A stretch of 64,000 nucleotides of DNA from Plantactinospora sp. BC1. GTDB taxonomy: Bacteria; Actinomycetota; Actinomycetes; Mycobacteriales; Micromonosporaceae. This document shows, piece after piece, positions 19,632-29,014 of this stretch. Below the pieces are notes generated by a model. That model did no database searches, was not told where the DNA came from, and was given only the letters and a program-made list of their open reading frames with translations. A program made the translations under genes and the position numbers. The stretch is from NCBI RefSeq assembly GCF_003030345.1, contig NZ_CP028158.1, positions 7,254,001 through 7,318,000 of the forward strand, given 5' to 3'. Each line of letters starts with the position of its first letter. The first letter of the stretch is position 1.

Positions 19632-21170
19632 GTGACAGACTCGCGACTCGTGCCGCTCCGCCTCCCCCGCCCCGGCCGCTACGGCCTGCTCGCCGCCGCG
19701 CTGGGCGCGCTCGGTGTGCTCTGGCGGATCTGGCTGACCGTGGTCGGCACCCCGCCCACCAACAGCGACGAGGCCACGATGGGACTCGCCGCGCTGCACA
19801 TCGCGCAGGGGCGGGACCTGCCGGTCTTCTTCTACGGGCAGCACTACATGGGCACCGTCGAGGCGTACCTGGCGGCGCCGCTGGTCGCGCTGGCCGGGCC
19901 GTCGGTGACCGCGCTGCGGATCCCGACACTGCTGCTCTACGCGCTCTTCCTGCTGCTGATGTACCTGCTGGTCCGCCGCGTCTTCACCGCCGGCCTGGCG
20001 GTGCTGACCGTCGGGCTGCTGGCGCTGGGCTCCGACCGGACCGTGAAGAACCAGTTGATCGCCGGTGGGGGCTATCCGGAGACCGCCCCGATGGTCGCCG
20101 GGCTGCTGCTGCTCGGCTACCTGCTGGCCACCCGCGCCACGACCCGCTGGTACGCCTTCGCCGGCTGGGGCGCCCTGTTCGGGCTGATCGCCTGGAACCA
20201 CTGGCTGCCGGCGCCGTACCTGCTCGGCGCGCTGGTGGTGCTCGGCACCGCCCGGGTGCTGACCCGGCGCACCGCCGGACTGGTCGGGGCCGGGCTGCTG
20301 GTCGGGGTGGTGCCGTTGATCGTCGGGAACGCGCAGGCCGGCTGGGCGGAGAACCCGATCGCGGTCTTCCTCCGGCTGAACGGGGCCGGCACCGACGCCG
20401 GGATCTGGGAGCGGATCGTCGGCGGCGCCTGGCTGGGCCTGCCGCTGGGCACGGGCCTCTGCGAGCCGGGTTACTGCGCCGGCTGGTCGCTCTGGTGGGG
20501 ACCCGTCCTGCTGGTACTGCTCACCGCGGCCCTGCTGCTCGCGGTACGCCGGCTGCGTACCCCGGCACCGCTGGACCCCGTCGACCGCACCCGGGCGGTG
20601 ACGCGGCTGGTGATGGCCGCCGCCGGGCTGCTCAGCGTGCTCAGCTACGTACGCAGCCCGGCCGCCGCGGACTCACCTGTGGAGAGCGCCCGCTACCTGT
20701 CGGTGCTGCTGGTCTCGCTGCCGGTGGCGCTCTGGCCGCTCTACCGGCTGGCCCGGGCCGGCGGCCGTGCGGCGATACCGGCGGCGCTGCCGATCGCCGC
20801 GCTCGCGGTCACCATGCTGGCCGCCACGGTGAGCCTGGTCGGCACCGTCGACGAATACCGGGCGGAGCGTGCGGAGCGGTCGCAGGTGCTGGCGGCGCTG
20901 CGCGAGCGCGGGCTGAGCCAGGTGCACGGCGGGTACTGGACCTGCAACTGGATCACATACCTGAGCGCGGAGCGGACCACCTGCGGCGTCGTCGACGACC
21001 GGCTCGACCGGGGACTCAACCGGTACCCGGGCTACTGGCACCCGCGCCCGCAGGCCGTACTGGCGCCGATCGGCTCACCGCTGGACGCCGAACTGGCCCG
21101 GCGGATGCCCGACAGCACCCCGGAAACCGTTGCCGGCTACCACCTCTACCCGCCACCGCCGGCAGCCTGA
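19632..21170 (+). CDS. Polytopic membrane glycosyltransferase-like protein
   Basis: A 512-residue protein with about 11 membrane segments and a C-terminal extracytoplasmic tail. After the first segment, NSDEATMGLAALHIAQG places an Asp-Glu pair in the first outer loop, as in GT-C fold transferases (ArnT/PMT-like) that use polyprenyl-linked sugars. YGQHYMGTVEAYLAAPL is also typical. The start is GTG at 19632. Transcribed divergently from the ABC exporter. Confidence 0.75.
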   Translation: MTDSRLVPLRLPRPGRYGLLAAALGALGVLWRIWLTVVGTPPTNSDEATMGLAALHIAQGRDLPVFFYGQHYMGTVEAYLAAPLVALAGPSVTALRIPTLLLYALFLLLMYLLVRRVFTAGLAVLTVGLLALGSDRTVKNQLIAGGGYPETAPMVAGLLLLGYLLATRATTRWYAFAGWGALFGLIAWNHWLPAPYLLGALVVLGTARVLTRRTAGLVGAGLLVGVVPLIVGNAQAGWAENPIAVFLRLNGAGTDAGIWERIVGGAWLGLPLGTGLCEPGYCAGWSLWWGPVLLVLLTAALLLAVRRLRTPAPLDPVDRTRAVTRLVMAAAGLLSVLSYVRSPAAADSPVESARYLSVLLVSLPVALWPLYRLARAGGRAAIPAALPIAALAVTMLAATVSLVGTVDEYRAERAERSQVLAALRERGLSQVHGGYWTCNWITYLSAERTTCGVVDDRLDRGLNRYPGYWHPRPQAVLAPIGSPLDAELARRMPDSTPETVAGYHLYPPPPAA

Positions 21171-21225
21171 GAATCCGCCGCAGCGAGGTTACCCCCGTCA
21201 CACCACGTCGTGTCATCCTGACCGA

Positions 21226-22068
21226 ATGCGAGTCACCTCGATGTACACGTACCCGGTGAAGGGGTGCCGTCGGATGGACCGCGACACGGCCCGGGTCGAG
21301 CCGTGGGGCCTGGACGGCGACCGGCGCTGGTTGATCGTGGACGAGAACGGGCTCGGCCTGAGCCAGCGCCAGCACCGGGAACTGGTGACGATGCGGGCGA
21401 TCTCCCGGCCGGGCGGGCTGACCCTGGAGGCGCCGGGGCGGTCCCCGCTCGACCTGGCCGAACCGACCGACGGCGAGCCGCTCCAGGTCCGGGTGTACCG
21501 GGCGCGGCCGCCGGCACCCGTCCGCGCCGCCGGCCCGGAGGCGGACGAGTGGCTCCACCGGCTGTTGGGACGTACCGTCCGGCTGGTCTGGCTCGGCGAC
21601 CCCACCGGCAACCTCGTGCCCTGGCCGGTGCCGACCGAGGTCGGCGCCGAGCTGAGCTTCGCCGACGGCACCCCGCTGCTGCTGGCCAACACCGCGTCGC
21701 TGGACGCGTTCAACGGCTGGCTGCGGGAGTCGGGCAGCGCCGAGGGGCCACTGCCGATGATCCAGTTCCGCCCCAACGTGGTGGTCGACGGTGCCGCGCC
21801 GTGGGCCGAGGGCGAGTGGGTCGGCCGGCGGATCAGGATCGGCGGTGCGGTGTTCCAGGGCGCCGCCGAGTGTGGCCGGTGTCTGATCTCGACGATCGAC
21901 CAGGAGACCGGGGAGCGGGGGCGGGAGCCGTTGCGGATGCTCGCCGCCCGCCGGAACATCGGCCGGAGGCTCCTCTTCGGTCTCCAGCTGACGGTGTGGG
22001 CCGAGTCGGGCGGGGTTGCCGAGGGTCGTACGGTCAGCGTCGGTGACGCCGTGGAGGTGCTGGACTGA
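21226..22068 (+). CDS. MOSC domain protein (MOSC N-terminal barrel plus MOSC)
   Basis: A 280-residue cytoplasmic protein. MYTYPVKGCRRMDRDTARVE begins the N-terminal beta-barrel; the C-terminal MOSC domain includes QFRPNVVVDG and the Cys in GAAECGRCLISTID that binds sulfur or molybdenum cofactor in relatives (YcbX, mARC). Likely a molybdoenzyme reducing N-hydroxylated compounds. The ATG at 21226 is chosen because family similarity begins there. Confidence 0.9.
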   Translation: MRVTSMYTYPVKGCRRMDRDTARVEPWGLDGDRRWLIVDENGLGLSQRQHRELVTMRAISRPGGLTLEAPGRSPLDLAEPTDGEPLQVRVYRARPPAPVRAAGPEADEWLHRLLGRTVRLVWLGDPTGNLVPWPVPTEVGAELSFADGTPLLLANTASLDAFNGWLRESGSAEGPLPMIQFRPNVVVDGAAPWAEGEWVGRRIRIGGAVFQGAAECGRCLISTIDQETGERGREPLRMLAARRNIGRRLLFGLQLTVWAESGGVAEGRTVSVGDAVEVLD

Positions 22069-22099
22069 CCCGGAACGTACCGCAGCCTGGGAGCGACGG

Positions 22100-22134
22100 C
22101 GACGGGCCGCCCGCGCATCGCGGACGGCCCGTCG
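22100..22134. terminator. Bidirectional hairpin terminator between MOSC gene and lon
   Basis: CGACGGGCCG (22100-22109) pairs perfectly with CGGCCCGTCG (22125-22134), with five further pairs inside and a CAT loop. It sits between two convergent stops. There is no long U run, as is common in high-GC actinobacteria. Confidence 0.75.
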
Positions 22135-22152
22135 ATCGGTTGTCGGGTCAGG

Positions 22153-24495
22153 TCAGGCGGCGGCCAGCGCCGGGCCGTCGGCCGTGTCGAGCAGCCCCGG
22201 GTCGTCGGCCGGCCGCAGGGCCAGCGCCAGTACGTCCGCCACGTCGGCCAGGGTGTGCACGGTCAGTGCCTCCCGCACCTCGGTGGGCAGGTCGTCCAGG
22301 TCCGGCTCGTTCCGGGCCGGGATGATCACCTCGGTCAGCCCCGCCCGGTGCGCGGCGAGCAGCTTCTGCTTCACCCCGCCGATCGGCAACACCCGGCCGG
22401 AGAGGGTGACCTCGCCGGTCATGCCGAACTCCGGGCGTACCGGCCGGCCGCTGGCCAGCGAGGCCAGCGCGGTGACCATGGTGATGCCGGCGCTCGGACC
22501 GTCCTTCGGCACCGCACCCGCCGGGACGTGCAGGTGGATCCGCCGTCCGGCCAGCGCGTTCGGGTCCAGCCCCAGCGCCCGGCCGTTCGACCGGAGGTAG
22601 GAGAGGGCGATGTGCGCCGACTCCTTCATCACGTCGCCGAGCTGCCCGGTCAGGGTCAGCCCCGGCTCGCCCTCCATGCTGGTCGCCTCGATGAAGAGCA
22701 CGTCACCGCCGGCACCGGTCACCGCCAGCCCGGTCGCCACCCCGGGCACCGCCGTCCGCTCCGCCGACTCCGGCGTGAACTTCGGCCGGCCCAGGTAGCT
22801 GGTCAGGTTGTCGGTGTCGACGCGTACCGGACCCTCGGTCGAGGCCAGCGCGACCGCGACCTTGCGGAGGATCTTCGCCAGCGCGCGTTCGAGCTGGCGT
22901 ACCCCCGCCTCGCGGGTGTGCTCGGCGGCGATCCGGCCCAGCGCCTCGTCGGAGACGCTCACCTCCTCGGCGGTCAGTCCGGCCCGCTCGATCTGCCGGG
23001 GCAGCAGGTGGTCCCGGGCGATCGCGACCTTCTCCTCCTCGGTGTAGCCGTCCAGCGTCACCAGCTCCATCCGGTCCAGCAGCGGGCCGGGGATCGCCTC
23101 CACCACGTTGGCGGTGGCGAGGAAGAGCACGTCGGACAGGTCGAGGTCGACTTCCAGGTAGTGGTCCCGGAACGTGTGGTTCTGCGCCGGGTCCAGCACC
23201 TCCAGCAGGGCGGCGGCCGGGTCACCGGCGTACCCCGCCGAGATCTTGTCGACCTCGTCGAGCAGCACGACCGGGTTCATCGAGCCCGCCTCGCGCAGCG
23301 CCCGGACGATCCGGCCGGGCAGCGCGCCGACGTACGTCCGGCGGTGGCCACGGATCTCGGCCTCGTCCCGGATGCCGCCCAGGGAGACCCGGACGAACTT
23401 CCGGCCCAGCGCCCGGGCGACCGACTCGCCGAGGCTGGTCTTGCCGACCCCGGGCGGGCCGCCGAGGGCGAGCACCGCGCCCGAGCCACGGCCGCCGACG
23501 ACCTGGAGGTTGCGGGCCGCGCGCCGGTTGCGCACCGCCAGGTACTCCAGGATGCGGTCCTTCACGTCGGCCAGGCCGGCGTGGTCGGCGTCGAGCACCT
23601 GCCGGGCCTGGACCAGGTCGGTGTTGTCCTCGGTACGCGTGGACCACGGCATCTCCAGCACCGTGTCCAGCCAGGTACGGATCCAGCCCGCCTCCGGGGA
23701 GGCGTCACTGGCCCGCTCCAGCTTGCCGACCTCGCGCAGTGCCGCCTCGCGTACCTTGTCGGGCAGTTCGGCGGACTCGACCCGGGAGCGGTAGTCGGCC
23801 GAGCCGTCCGGCTCGTCCTCGCCCAGCTCCTTGCGGATCGCGGCGAGCTGCTGGCGGAGCAGGAACTCGCGCTGGGACTTCTCCAGTCCCTCCCGCACGT
23901 CGGAGTTGATCTGCTCGGTGACCTCCTGCTCGGCCAGGTACGCCTTCACCCAGCCGACCAGCAGGTCGAGCCGGGCCGTCACGTCCGGTGCGGCCAGCAG
24001 TTCGATCTTCTGTTCCAGGGTGAGCCACGGCGCGTAGCCGGCCGAGTCGGCCAACTCGGCCAGGTCGGTCATCCGCTCGACCGCGTCGATGACCTGCCAG
24101 GCGCCGCGCTGTTGCAGAAGTGACGTCACCAGTGCCCGGTACTCCCGGGCGAGTTCCTTGGCCCGGCCGGCCGGTGCCGGCTCGGTGATCTGGACGGTCT
24201 CGACCCAGAGGGCCGCACCGGGACCGGGCACGCCGGAGCCGATCCGGGCCCGGGCCTCGCCACGCACCACGGCGGCGGGTTCGCCGCTGGGTAGCCGGCC
24301 GACCTTCTCGATCGTGGCGATGACGCCGATGGAGCCGTACTCCCCGTCGACCCGGGGCACGGCCAGAAGCTTCTTGTCGCCCGTGGCCCGGGCGGCGTCC
24401 ACCGCTGCCTGGGTGGTCGCGTCCAGGGTCACCGGGATGACCATGCCGGGCAGCAGGACAGCGTCGGTCAGAGCAAGAACCGGAAGAGTTGCCAT
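22153..24495 (-). CDS. lon: ATP-dependent protease Lon
   Basis: A 780-residue Lon: N-terminal substrate-binding domain (1-~200), a helical linker, an AAA+ module with Walker A GPPGVGKTS (Lys at 352), and the C-terminal protease with Ser668 in KDGPSAGITM and Lys709 in GGVKQKLLAAH. It degrades misfolded proteins and some regulators. The start at ATG 24495 (MATLPVLALTD) follows a weak AGG. An HspR-type HAIR box lies 20-40 nt upstream, so heat-shock repression is likely. Confidence 0.97.
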   Translation of the reverse strand: MATLPVLALTDAVLLPGMVIPVTLDATTQAAVDAARATGDKKLLAVPRVDGEYGSIGVIATIEKVGRLPSGEPAAVVRGEARARIGSGVPGPGAALWVETVQITEPAPAGRAKELAREYRALVTSLLQQRGAWQVIDAVERMTDLAELADSAGYAPWLTLEQKIELLAAPDVTARLDLLVGWVKAYLAEQEVTEQINSDVREGLEKSQREFLLRQQLAAIRKELGEDEPDGSADYRSRVESAELPDKVREAALREVGKLERASDASPEAGWIRTWLDTVLEMPWSTRTEDNTDLVQARQVLDADHAGLADVKDRILEYLAVRNRRAARNLQVVGGRGSGAVLALGGPPGVGKTSLGESVARALGRKFVRVSLGGIRDEAEIRGHRRTYVGALPGRIVRALREAGSMNPVVLLDEVDKISAGYAGDPAAALLEVLDPAQNHTFRDHYLEVDLDLSDVLFLATANVVEAIPGPLLDRMELVTLDGYTEEEKVAIARDHLLPRQIERAGLTAEEVSVSDEALGRIAAEHTREAGVRQLERALAKILRKVAVALASTEGPVRVDTDNLTSYLGRPKFTPESAERTAVPGVATGLAVTGAGGDVLFIEATSMEGEPGLTLTGQLGDVMKESAHIALSYLRSNGRALGLDPNALAGRRIHLHVPAGAVPKDGPSAGITMVTALASLASGRPVRPEFGMTGEVTLSGRVLPIGGVKQKLLAAHRAGLTEVIIPARNEPDLDDLPTEVREALTVHTLADVADVLALALRPADDPGLLDTADGPALAAA

Positions 24496-24514
24496 CACAC
24501 ACCTGCCATCGTTA

Positions 24515-24535
24515 GTTGAGCTTGTACGACTCAAG
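24515..24535 (-). promoter_or_regulatory. HAIR box (HspR operator) upstream of lon
   Basis: On the minus strand CTTGAGT-N7-GCTCAAC matches the HspR-associated inverted repeat CTTGAGT-N7-ACTCAAG at 12 of 14 fixed positions. It lies about 20 nt before the lon start. HspR is known to repress lon together with dnaK and clpB in Streptomyces. Confidence 0.82.
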
Positions 24536-24651
24536 TAACAAACGGTGCTCCATGTTCCGGCTTGTGATCCAGAGCACTGCGGCTGTCCGGAGTTCCGGGG
24601 AAACGTCCGGACCTCAGGGGAAACGTCCGGGACGCCGAGGGAACCGGACAG

Positions 24652-25692
24652 TCAATCCGGGCGGGGACGGCCGGGGCAGGGCGGGATGAACCAGCCGCGT
24701 CGGGCCGTTCGGAGCAGCGCCGCGTGCCGGTCCGGGGCGTCCAGCTTGGCCACGATCCGCGCGACGGTCTCGGCGACGGTGCCGACCGGCAGGCCCAGGC
24801 CGACCGCGATGCGCCGGTCCGACCAGCCCTCCAGCAGCAGGCCGACCACCACCAACTCGCGGCGGGTCAGCACCGACCGGCCGCCGGGCAGCGCAGAGAG
24901 CACCAGCACCCCGACCACGGACGGCGGTGCGGTGGCACAGCCCAGCACGGCGACCTGGAGCAACCCCGACCGGTCGTCGGGCTCCAGTCCGACACAGGCC
25001 GGCCAGAGGAACGAGGCGGAGCCGCCGCAGCTGACCGCCTGGTGCAGGGCCACGCCGGGCAGCGCCGAATCCGGGGCCAGCAGCGGATGCCCGGGCAGGC
25101 CGGGCAGCGGATGCGCATCGCCGCTGCGGGTCAGCACCGCACCCGCTCGGGCGTTCCGGACCACCTGGGCCAGCACCGCCAGCGACCGGACCTGGTCGAC
25201 GGCGGCGGCGACCTGTGGAGCCAGCGCCGCGACCAGATCCCGCTCGGCGTCGGTCGGCCGATCGGGGTCGTCGGTGCACATGACCAGTACCCCGACGTGC
25301 CGGCGGTCCGGGGTGAACAGGCCGACCGCGATCCCCTCCCGGAAGCCGGCCGGAAAGTAGTAGTCCCCCCAGACCGGCAGCTCGGCCAGCGGCACCGGCG
25401 AGTCACGGGCCCGCTGCGGCACGGGCGAGCTGGTCAGCCCGACCAGTTCGACCTGCTCCAGCAGCGCCGCGGTGCCGAAGTAGTTCCGGATCCGGGTGTC
25501 GTAACCGAAGCTGGCGACCTCGGCGTACCGGCGCTGCCGGTCGTCGAGCAGGGCGAGCCAGGCGGCCTGGACCGGCACCACCGCGCCGATCCCGGCCAGC
25601 AACTCGTCCGGCTGACCGGCGCGGGCCACCGCCGAGGCGATCTCGGCCAGGCCACGGATCGCCTTCGACGATGATGGTGGAGGAGCGGTCAT
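24652..25692 (-). CDS. GAF-LuxR regulator, B type, copy 2
   Basis: A 346-residue protein. Residues ~15-180 form a GAF-like sensor (EIASAVARAGQPDELLAGIG, then VWGDYYFPAGFREGIAVGLF). The C-terminal ~60 residues (LTRRELVVVGLLLEGWSDRR onward) form a LuxR-type HTH, ending in the B-type sequence RRGWFIPP. Its HTH is more divergent than the A type (GTVAETVARIVAKLDAP). Its closest relative in the window is the gene at 26922-27986. It lies 47 nt downstream of A-type copy 2. Confidence 0.87.
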   Translation of the reverse strand: MTAPPPSSSKAIRGLAEIASAVARAGQPDELLAGIGAVVPVQAAWLALLDDRQRRYAEVASFGYDTRIRNYFGTAALLEQVELVGLTSSPVPQRARDSPVPLAELPVWGDYYFPAGFREGIAVGLFTPDRRHVGVLVMCTDDPDRPTDAERDLVAALAPQVAAAVDQVRSLAVLAQVVRNARAGAVLTRSGDAHPLPGLPGHPLLAPDSALPGVALHQAVSCGGSASFLWPACVGLEPDDRSGLLQVAVLGCATAPPSVVGVLVLSALPGGRSVLTRRELVVVGLLLEGWSDRRIAVGLGLPVGTVAETVARIVAKLDAPDRHAALLRTARRGWFIPPCPGRPRPD

Positions 25693-25739
25693 CACAGAAC
25701 CTTCGTCGGCGGACAGGCCGGTACGACGACGCGGAACGG

Positions 25740-26771
25740 TCAGCGTCGGATCCGGGCGAGGGGCTGGGGGACGTAGAGGCCCAGCCGCAGTGCACGGACG
25801 GCGGCCAGGGTACGGGTCGGGGCATCCATCTTGTCCAGGATGTGTTCGATGTGCGCGGCAACCGTGCGTTGGGTGATCACCAACTGGCTCGCCATTCGCT
25901 GGTTTGACCAGCCGTCGACGAGCAGTCCGAGGATCTCCAACTCCCGCCTGGTCAGGCCGCGCAGGTCTCTCGTGGGGGAGATCAGCAGCACCGCGAGCAG
26001 GTGTGGCGGCGCCGAGGCCGGACAGGCCAGTACGGTCACCTGGAGGTGCCGGCCCGAATCGTCCGACGACGGGTACGGGCAGAGGAACGAGTTGTGCACG
26101 TGCCCCTCGCGCAGCCCGGCCGCCGCCACCTCCAACACCGGCGCCCCGACCTCCAGCAGCGGATGGCTCGGCAGCCCGGGTAGCGGCAGCACGTTGCCGG
26201 CCCGGGTCAGCACCACACCCCACTGCGCGTCGGCGACGATCCTCGACAGCGTGACGATCGACCGCATCGGGTCGACGGCGTCGGCCAACGTCGGCGTGAG
26301 CAGCCCGAGGAAGTCCCGGATCGCATCGCTCGGCTGCGCCGGGTCGTCGGTGTGCAGGGTGATCAGTCCGAGATGCCGTCCGTCCCGGCTGAACAGGGTG
26401 AGGCCGATCCCCTCCCGGAAACCCGCCGGCTCCAGGTGCTCCGCCCAGGACTGCAACTCACCGGGCGGTACCGGCGCGTCGCGTACGCACATCGGCGGCC
26501 GGTCCCGGTCCATGCCGAGCAGCTCCATCTCCCGGTAATGCTCCGAGCTGCGCATGTAGGCGAGAGTCGCCTCCGTGTAACCGGACTCCCCCATCGCCTC
26601 GAACTCCCGACGCTCCGGGTCGAGCACGTGCATCATCGAGCCGCCGGTCGGCATCAGCCGGTGCAGTACCTTCAGCAGTTCCGGCACCCGGTCCCGCACA
26701 TCTCCCGGCAGCGCCGCGATCCGCTCAATGTCAGCCACGATCTCGGCGGCACCGGGTGGCAGCTCAACCAT
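25740..26771 (-). CDS. GAF-LuxR regulator, A type, copy 2
   Basis: A 343-residue protein with a GAF-like sensor (about 15-190; LEPAGFREGIGLTLFSRDGR) and a canonical LuxR HTH (LTRRELEILGLLVDGWSNQR, then TVAAHIEHILDKMDAPTRT). It ends LRLGLYVPQPLARIRR. It is clearly homologous along its whole length, and equal in length, to the A-type copy at 27983-29014. A TTACCTA motif lies about 95 nt upstream. DNA-bound, probably ligand-sensing; the ligand is unknown. Confidence 0.88.
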   Translation of the reverse strand: MVELPPGAAEIVADIERIAALPGDVRDRVPELLKVLHRLMPTGGSMMHVLDPERREFEAMGESGYTEATLAYMRSSEHYREMELLGMDRDRPPMCVRDAPVPPGELQSWAEHLEPAGFREGIGLTLFSRDGRHLGLITLHTDDPAQPSDAIRDFLGLLTPTLADAVDPMRSIVTLSRIVADAQWGVVLTRAGNVLPLPGLPSHPLLEVGAPVLEVAAAGLREGHVHNSFLCPYPSSDDSGRHLQVTVLACPASAPPHLLAVLLISPTRDLRGLTRRELEILGLLVDGWSNQRMASQLVITQRTVAAHIEHILDKMDAPTRTLAAVRALRLGLYVPQPLARIRR

Positions 26772-26864
26772 CCCCCGTACCGGTACACCGAGCCGTCGCC
26801 CGCATGATGATCCACTCCTCGCCGTGTCCGCAGCGCCGCCACCACACTGCCCGCACTGATGCGG

Positions 26865-26876
26865 TTACCTAAGAGA
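26865..26876 (-). promoter_or_regulatory. TTACCTA motif upstream of A-type copy 2
   Basis: The + strand reads TTACCTAAGAGA, in the context GATGCGGTTACCTAAG. The minus strand TAGGTAACCGCA closely resembles TAGGTAATCGCA ahead of A-type copy 1, about 95 nt from each start. Candidate site for autoregulation. Confidence 0.4.
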
Positions 26877-26921
26877 ACGGCGAGGACCGCCGCCGGAAAC
26901 GGCGGCGGACCCGAACGGCAC

Positions 26922-27986
26922 TCAGTTCGGTGGCGCCGCCCCGGGCAGGTGCGGGATGAACCAGCCCCGCCGGGCCGCCCGCAGCAGGGCGACGTGCCGG
27001 TCCGGGGCCTCCAGGCCGGCGACGCACCGCTGCACCGACTCGGCGACCGCCGCACCCGGCAGGTCGAGCCCGACCGCGACCCGCTCCTCCGTCCAGCCCG
27101 CCAGGAGCAGACCCAGCACCACCAGTTCGCGCCGGTCCAACGGGCAGCCGCCGGCCGGCACCGGCGCGAGCATCGCCACCCCGACCAGCGGCGACAGGGC
27201 GGCGGCGCAGCCCAGCACCACGACCCGGAGCAGTTCGTCCCGCACCTCCCACCCGCCACCCGCCGGGCGGTACGACGGCTGCCGCCGGTGCCGCGCCGGC
27301 CAGAGGAACGAGACGGCGCCCTCGCCCCGGGGCGCGTACTCGTCGATCACGGCCAGCAGCGTCGAACCCGCCGCCAGCAGCGGATGGTCGGGCAGTCCGC
27401 AGAGGGGCAGCGGCTCGCCGACCCGGGTCAGCACCACCCCGGCGACGGCGTCGTGCACCACCCTGGCCAGCGTCGCCAGCGACCGCAACGGGTCCAGGGT
27501 GGCGGCGATCCGGGGCGTCAGCAGGCCGATCACGTCCCGCTCCGCGTCGGTGGGATGGTCCGGGTCCTCGGTGCTCAGCACGAGCATGCCGACGTGCCGG
27601 CGGTCCCGGCTGAAGAGCCCGGCCGCCAAGCCCTCCCGGTAACCGGCCGGCAGGTAGTAGTCACTCCAGACCGGGTACTCGACGGCCGGAACCGGCAGGT
27701 CCCGACCGCGACACGGCAGCGGCGACTCGGTCAGCCCCGCCTGCTCGGCCTGCCGCGTCGTCTCCCCGGTGCGGAAGTAGTTGCGGATCCGGTCGTCGTA
27801 TCCGGCGCCGGCCACCTCGGCGAACCGGTGGGACCGGTCGTCGAAGAGGGACAGCCAGATCGCGTCGTACGGGACCACCCGGCGCAGCAGCGACAACCAC
27901 TGTGCCGGGCGGTCGGTGCCGGGCGGGCTGGCGAGGATCGACGCCGCCTCGTGGAACAGTTCGGGGAGGGCGGGGGTACGGGTCAT
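26922..27986 (-). CDS. GAF-LuxR regulator, B type, copy 1
   Basis: A 354-residue protein with a GAF-like sensor domain and a C-terminal LuxR-type HTH (LDRRELVVLGLLLAGWTEER). It ends in the B-type sequence RRGWFIPHLPG. It shares with B copy 2 the blocks DDRIRNYF/DTRIRNYF and RRGWFIP. Its ATG overlaps the stop of A-type copy 1 as ATGA, so the two are translationally coupled and may act as a pair. Confidence 0.88.
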   Translation of the reverse strand: MTRTPALPELFHEAASILASPPGTDRPAQWLSLLRRVVPYDAIWLSLFDDRSHRFAEVAGAGYDDRIRNYFRTGETTRQAEQAGLTESPLPCRGRDLPVPAVEYPVWSDYYLPAGYREGLAAGLFSRDRRHVGMLVLSTEDPDHPTDAERDVIGLLTPRIAATLDPLRSLATLARVVHDAVAGVVLTRVGEPLPLCGLPDHPLLAAGSTLLAVIDEYAPRGEGAVSFLWPARHRRQPSYRPAGGGWEVRDELLRVVVLGCAAALSPLVGVAMLAPVPAGGCPLDRRELVVLGLLLAGWTEERVAVGLDLPGAAVAESVQRCVAGLEAPDRHVALLRAARRGWFIPHLPGAAPPN

Positions 27987-29014
27987 CTTCCGCTCCGAGT
28001 CAACGATCGCGGCACGTAGAGCCCCAGCCGCAGCGCGCGTACGGCGGCCAGGGTCCGGGACGGGGCCGCCAGTTTGGCGAGGATGTGTTCGACGTGCGCG
28101 GCGACGGTACGCGGGGCGACCACCAGGGCCTTCGCGATCCGCTGGTTGGGCCAGCCGTCGACGAGCAGCCCGAGGATCTCCAGTTCCCGAGGGGTCAAGC
28201 CGTGCAGGTCACCGGGGGGCAAGAGCAGCACCACGGCGTGCAGGTACGCCGGTGCGTGCCCCGAGCAGGACAGCACGGTGACCCGGGCATAGCCACGGTC
28301 GGCCGGGTCCCGCCCGCCGGGGCAGAGGAACGCGGCGTGCCGCTCCCCCTCGGCCAGGCTCTCCGCCGCCGCGACGAGTACCGCCGAGCCGGGCCGCAGC
28401 CGGGGATGCTCCGGCAGTCCGGGCAGCGCGAGCACCTCACCGGCACGGGTGAGGACCACCCCGGCGACCGCCGAGGTGACGACCGTGGACAGTGTGACGA
28501 TCGAACGCATCGGATCCACCGCGTCGGCGATCACCGGGGCGAGCAGGCCGAGAAAGTCCCGAGCCTCGTCGGTCGGGTGCTCGGCGGTCTCGGTGTGCAG
28601 GGCCAGCACACCTATCTGCCGGCCGTCCGGACTGAACAGCGGGACCCCGACGCCCTCCCGGAAGCCGGCCGGGGCGAAGTGCTCGACCCAGGAACAGATC
28701 TCGGCCAACGGTATCGGGGCGTCCCGGACCCGGACCGGGGCCCGGTCCCGGTGCAGCCCGAGCAGCTCGACCTCCTGGTAGTGCGCGGCTCCGAGCAGAT
28801 GCGTCATGATCGACTCGCGGTAGCCGACGGCGCCGAGCGTCTCGAACCGGCGCCGCTCCGGATTCAGCACCTGGAGCACACCCGCCTCGTACGGGACCAG
28901 CCGGCGCAGCACCACGAAGAGTTCGGCCACCCGTTCCTCGGTACCGGCCGACGAGGACGCCACCCGCTCGACCTCGGCGGCGATCTCCGCGGCGTACGGC
29001 GGAAGTTCGCCCAC
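27983..29014 (-). CDS. GAF-LuxR regulator, A type, copy 1
   Basis: A 343-residue protein from GTG 29014 (GELPPYAAEIAAEVERVAS). A GAF-like domain (FAPAGFREGVGVPLFSPDGR) precedes a canonical LuxR HTH (LTPRELEILGLLVDGWPNQR) and the ending LRLGLYVPRSL. It is the first gene of the four-gene block and is followed by B copy 1 with a 4-nt overlap. A palindrome TTACCTAGGTAA lies about 90 nt upstream. Confidence 0.88.
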   Translation of the reverse strand: MGELPPYAAEIAAEVERVASSSAGTEERVAELFVVLRRLVPYEAGVLQVLNPERRRFETLGAVGYRESIMTHLLGAAHYQEVELLGLHRDRAPVRVRDAPIPLAEICSWVEHFAPAGFREGVGVPLFSPDGRQIGVLALHTETAEHPTDEARDFLGLLAPVIADAVDPMRSIVTLSTVVTSAVAGVVLTRAGEVLALPGLPEHPRLRPGSAVLVAAAESLAEGERHAAFLCPGGRDPADRGYARVTVLSCSGHAPAYLHAVVLLLPPGDLHGLTPRELEILGLLVDGWPNQRIAKALVVAPRTVAAHVEHILAKLAAPSRTLAAVRALRLGLYVPRSLTRSGR

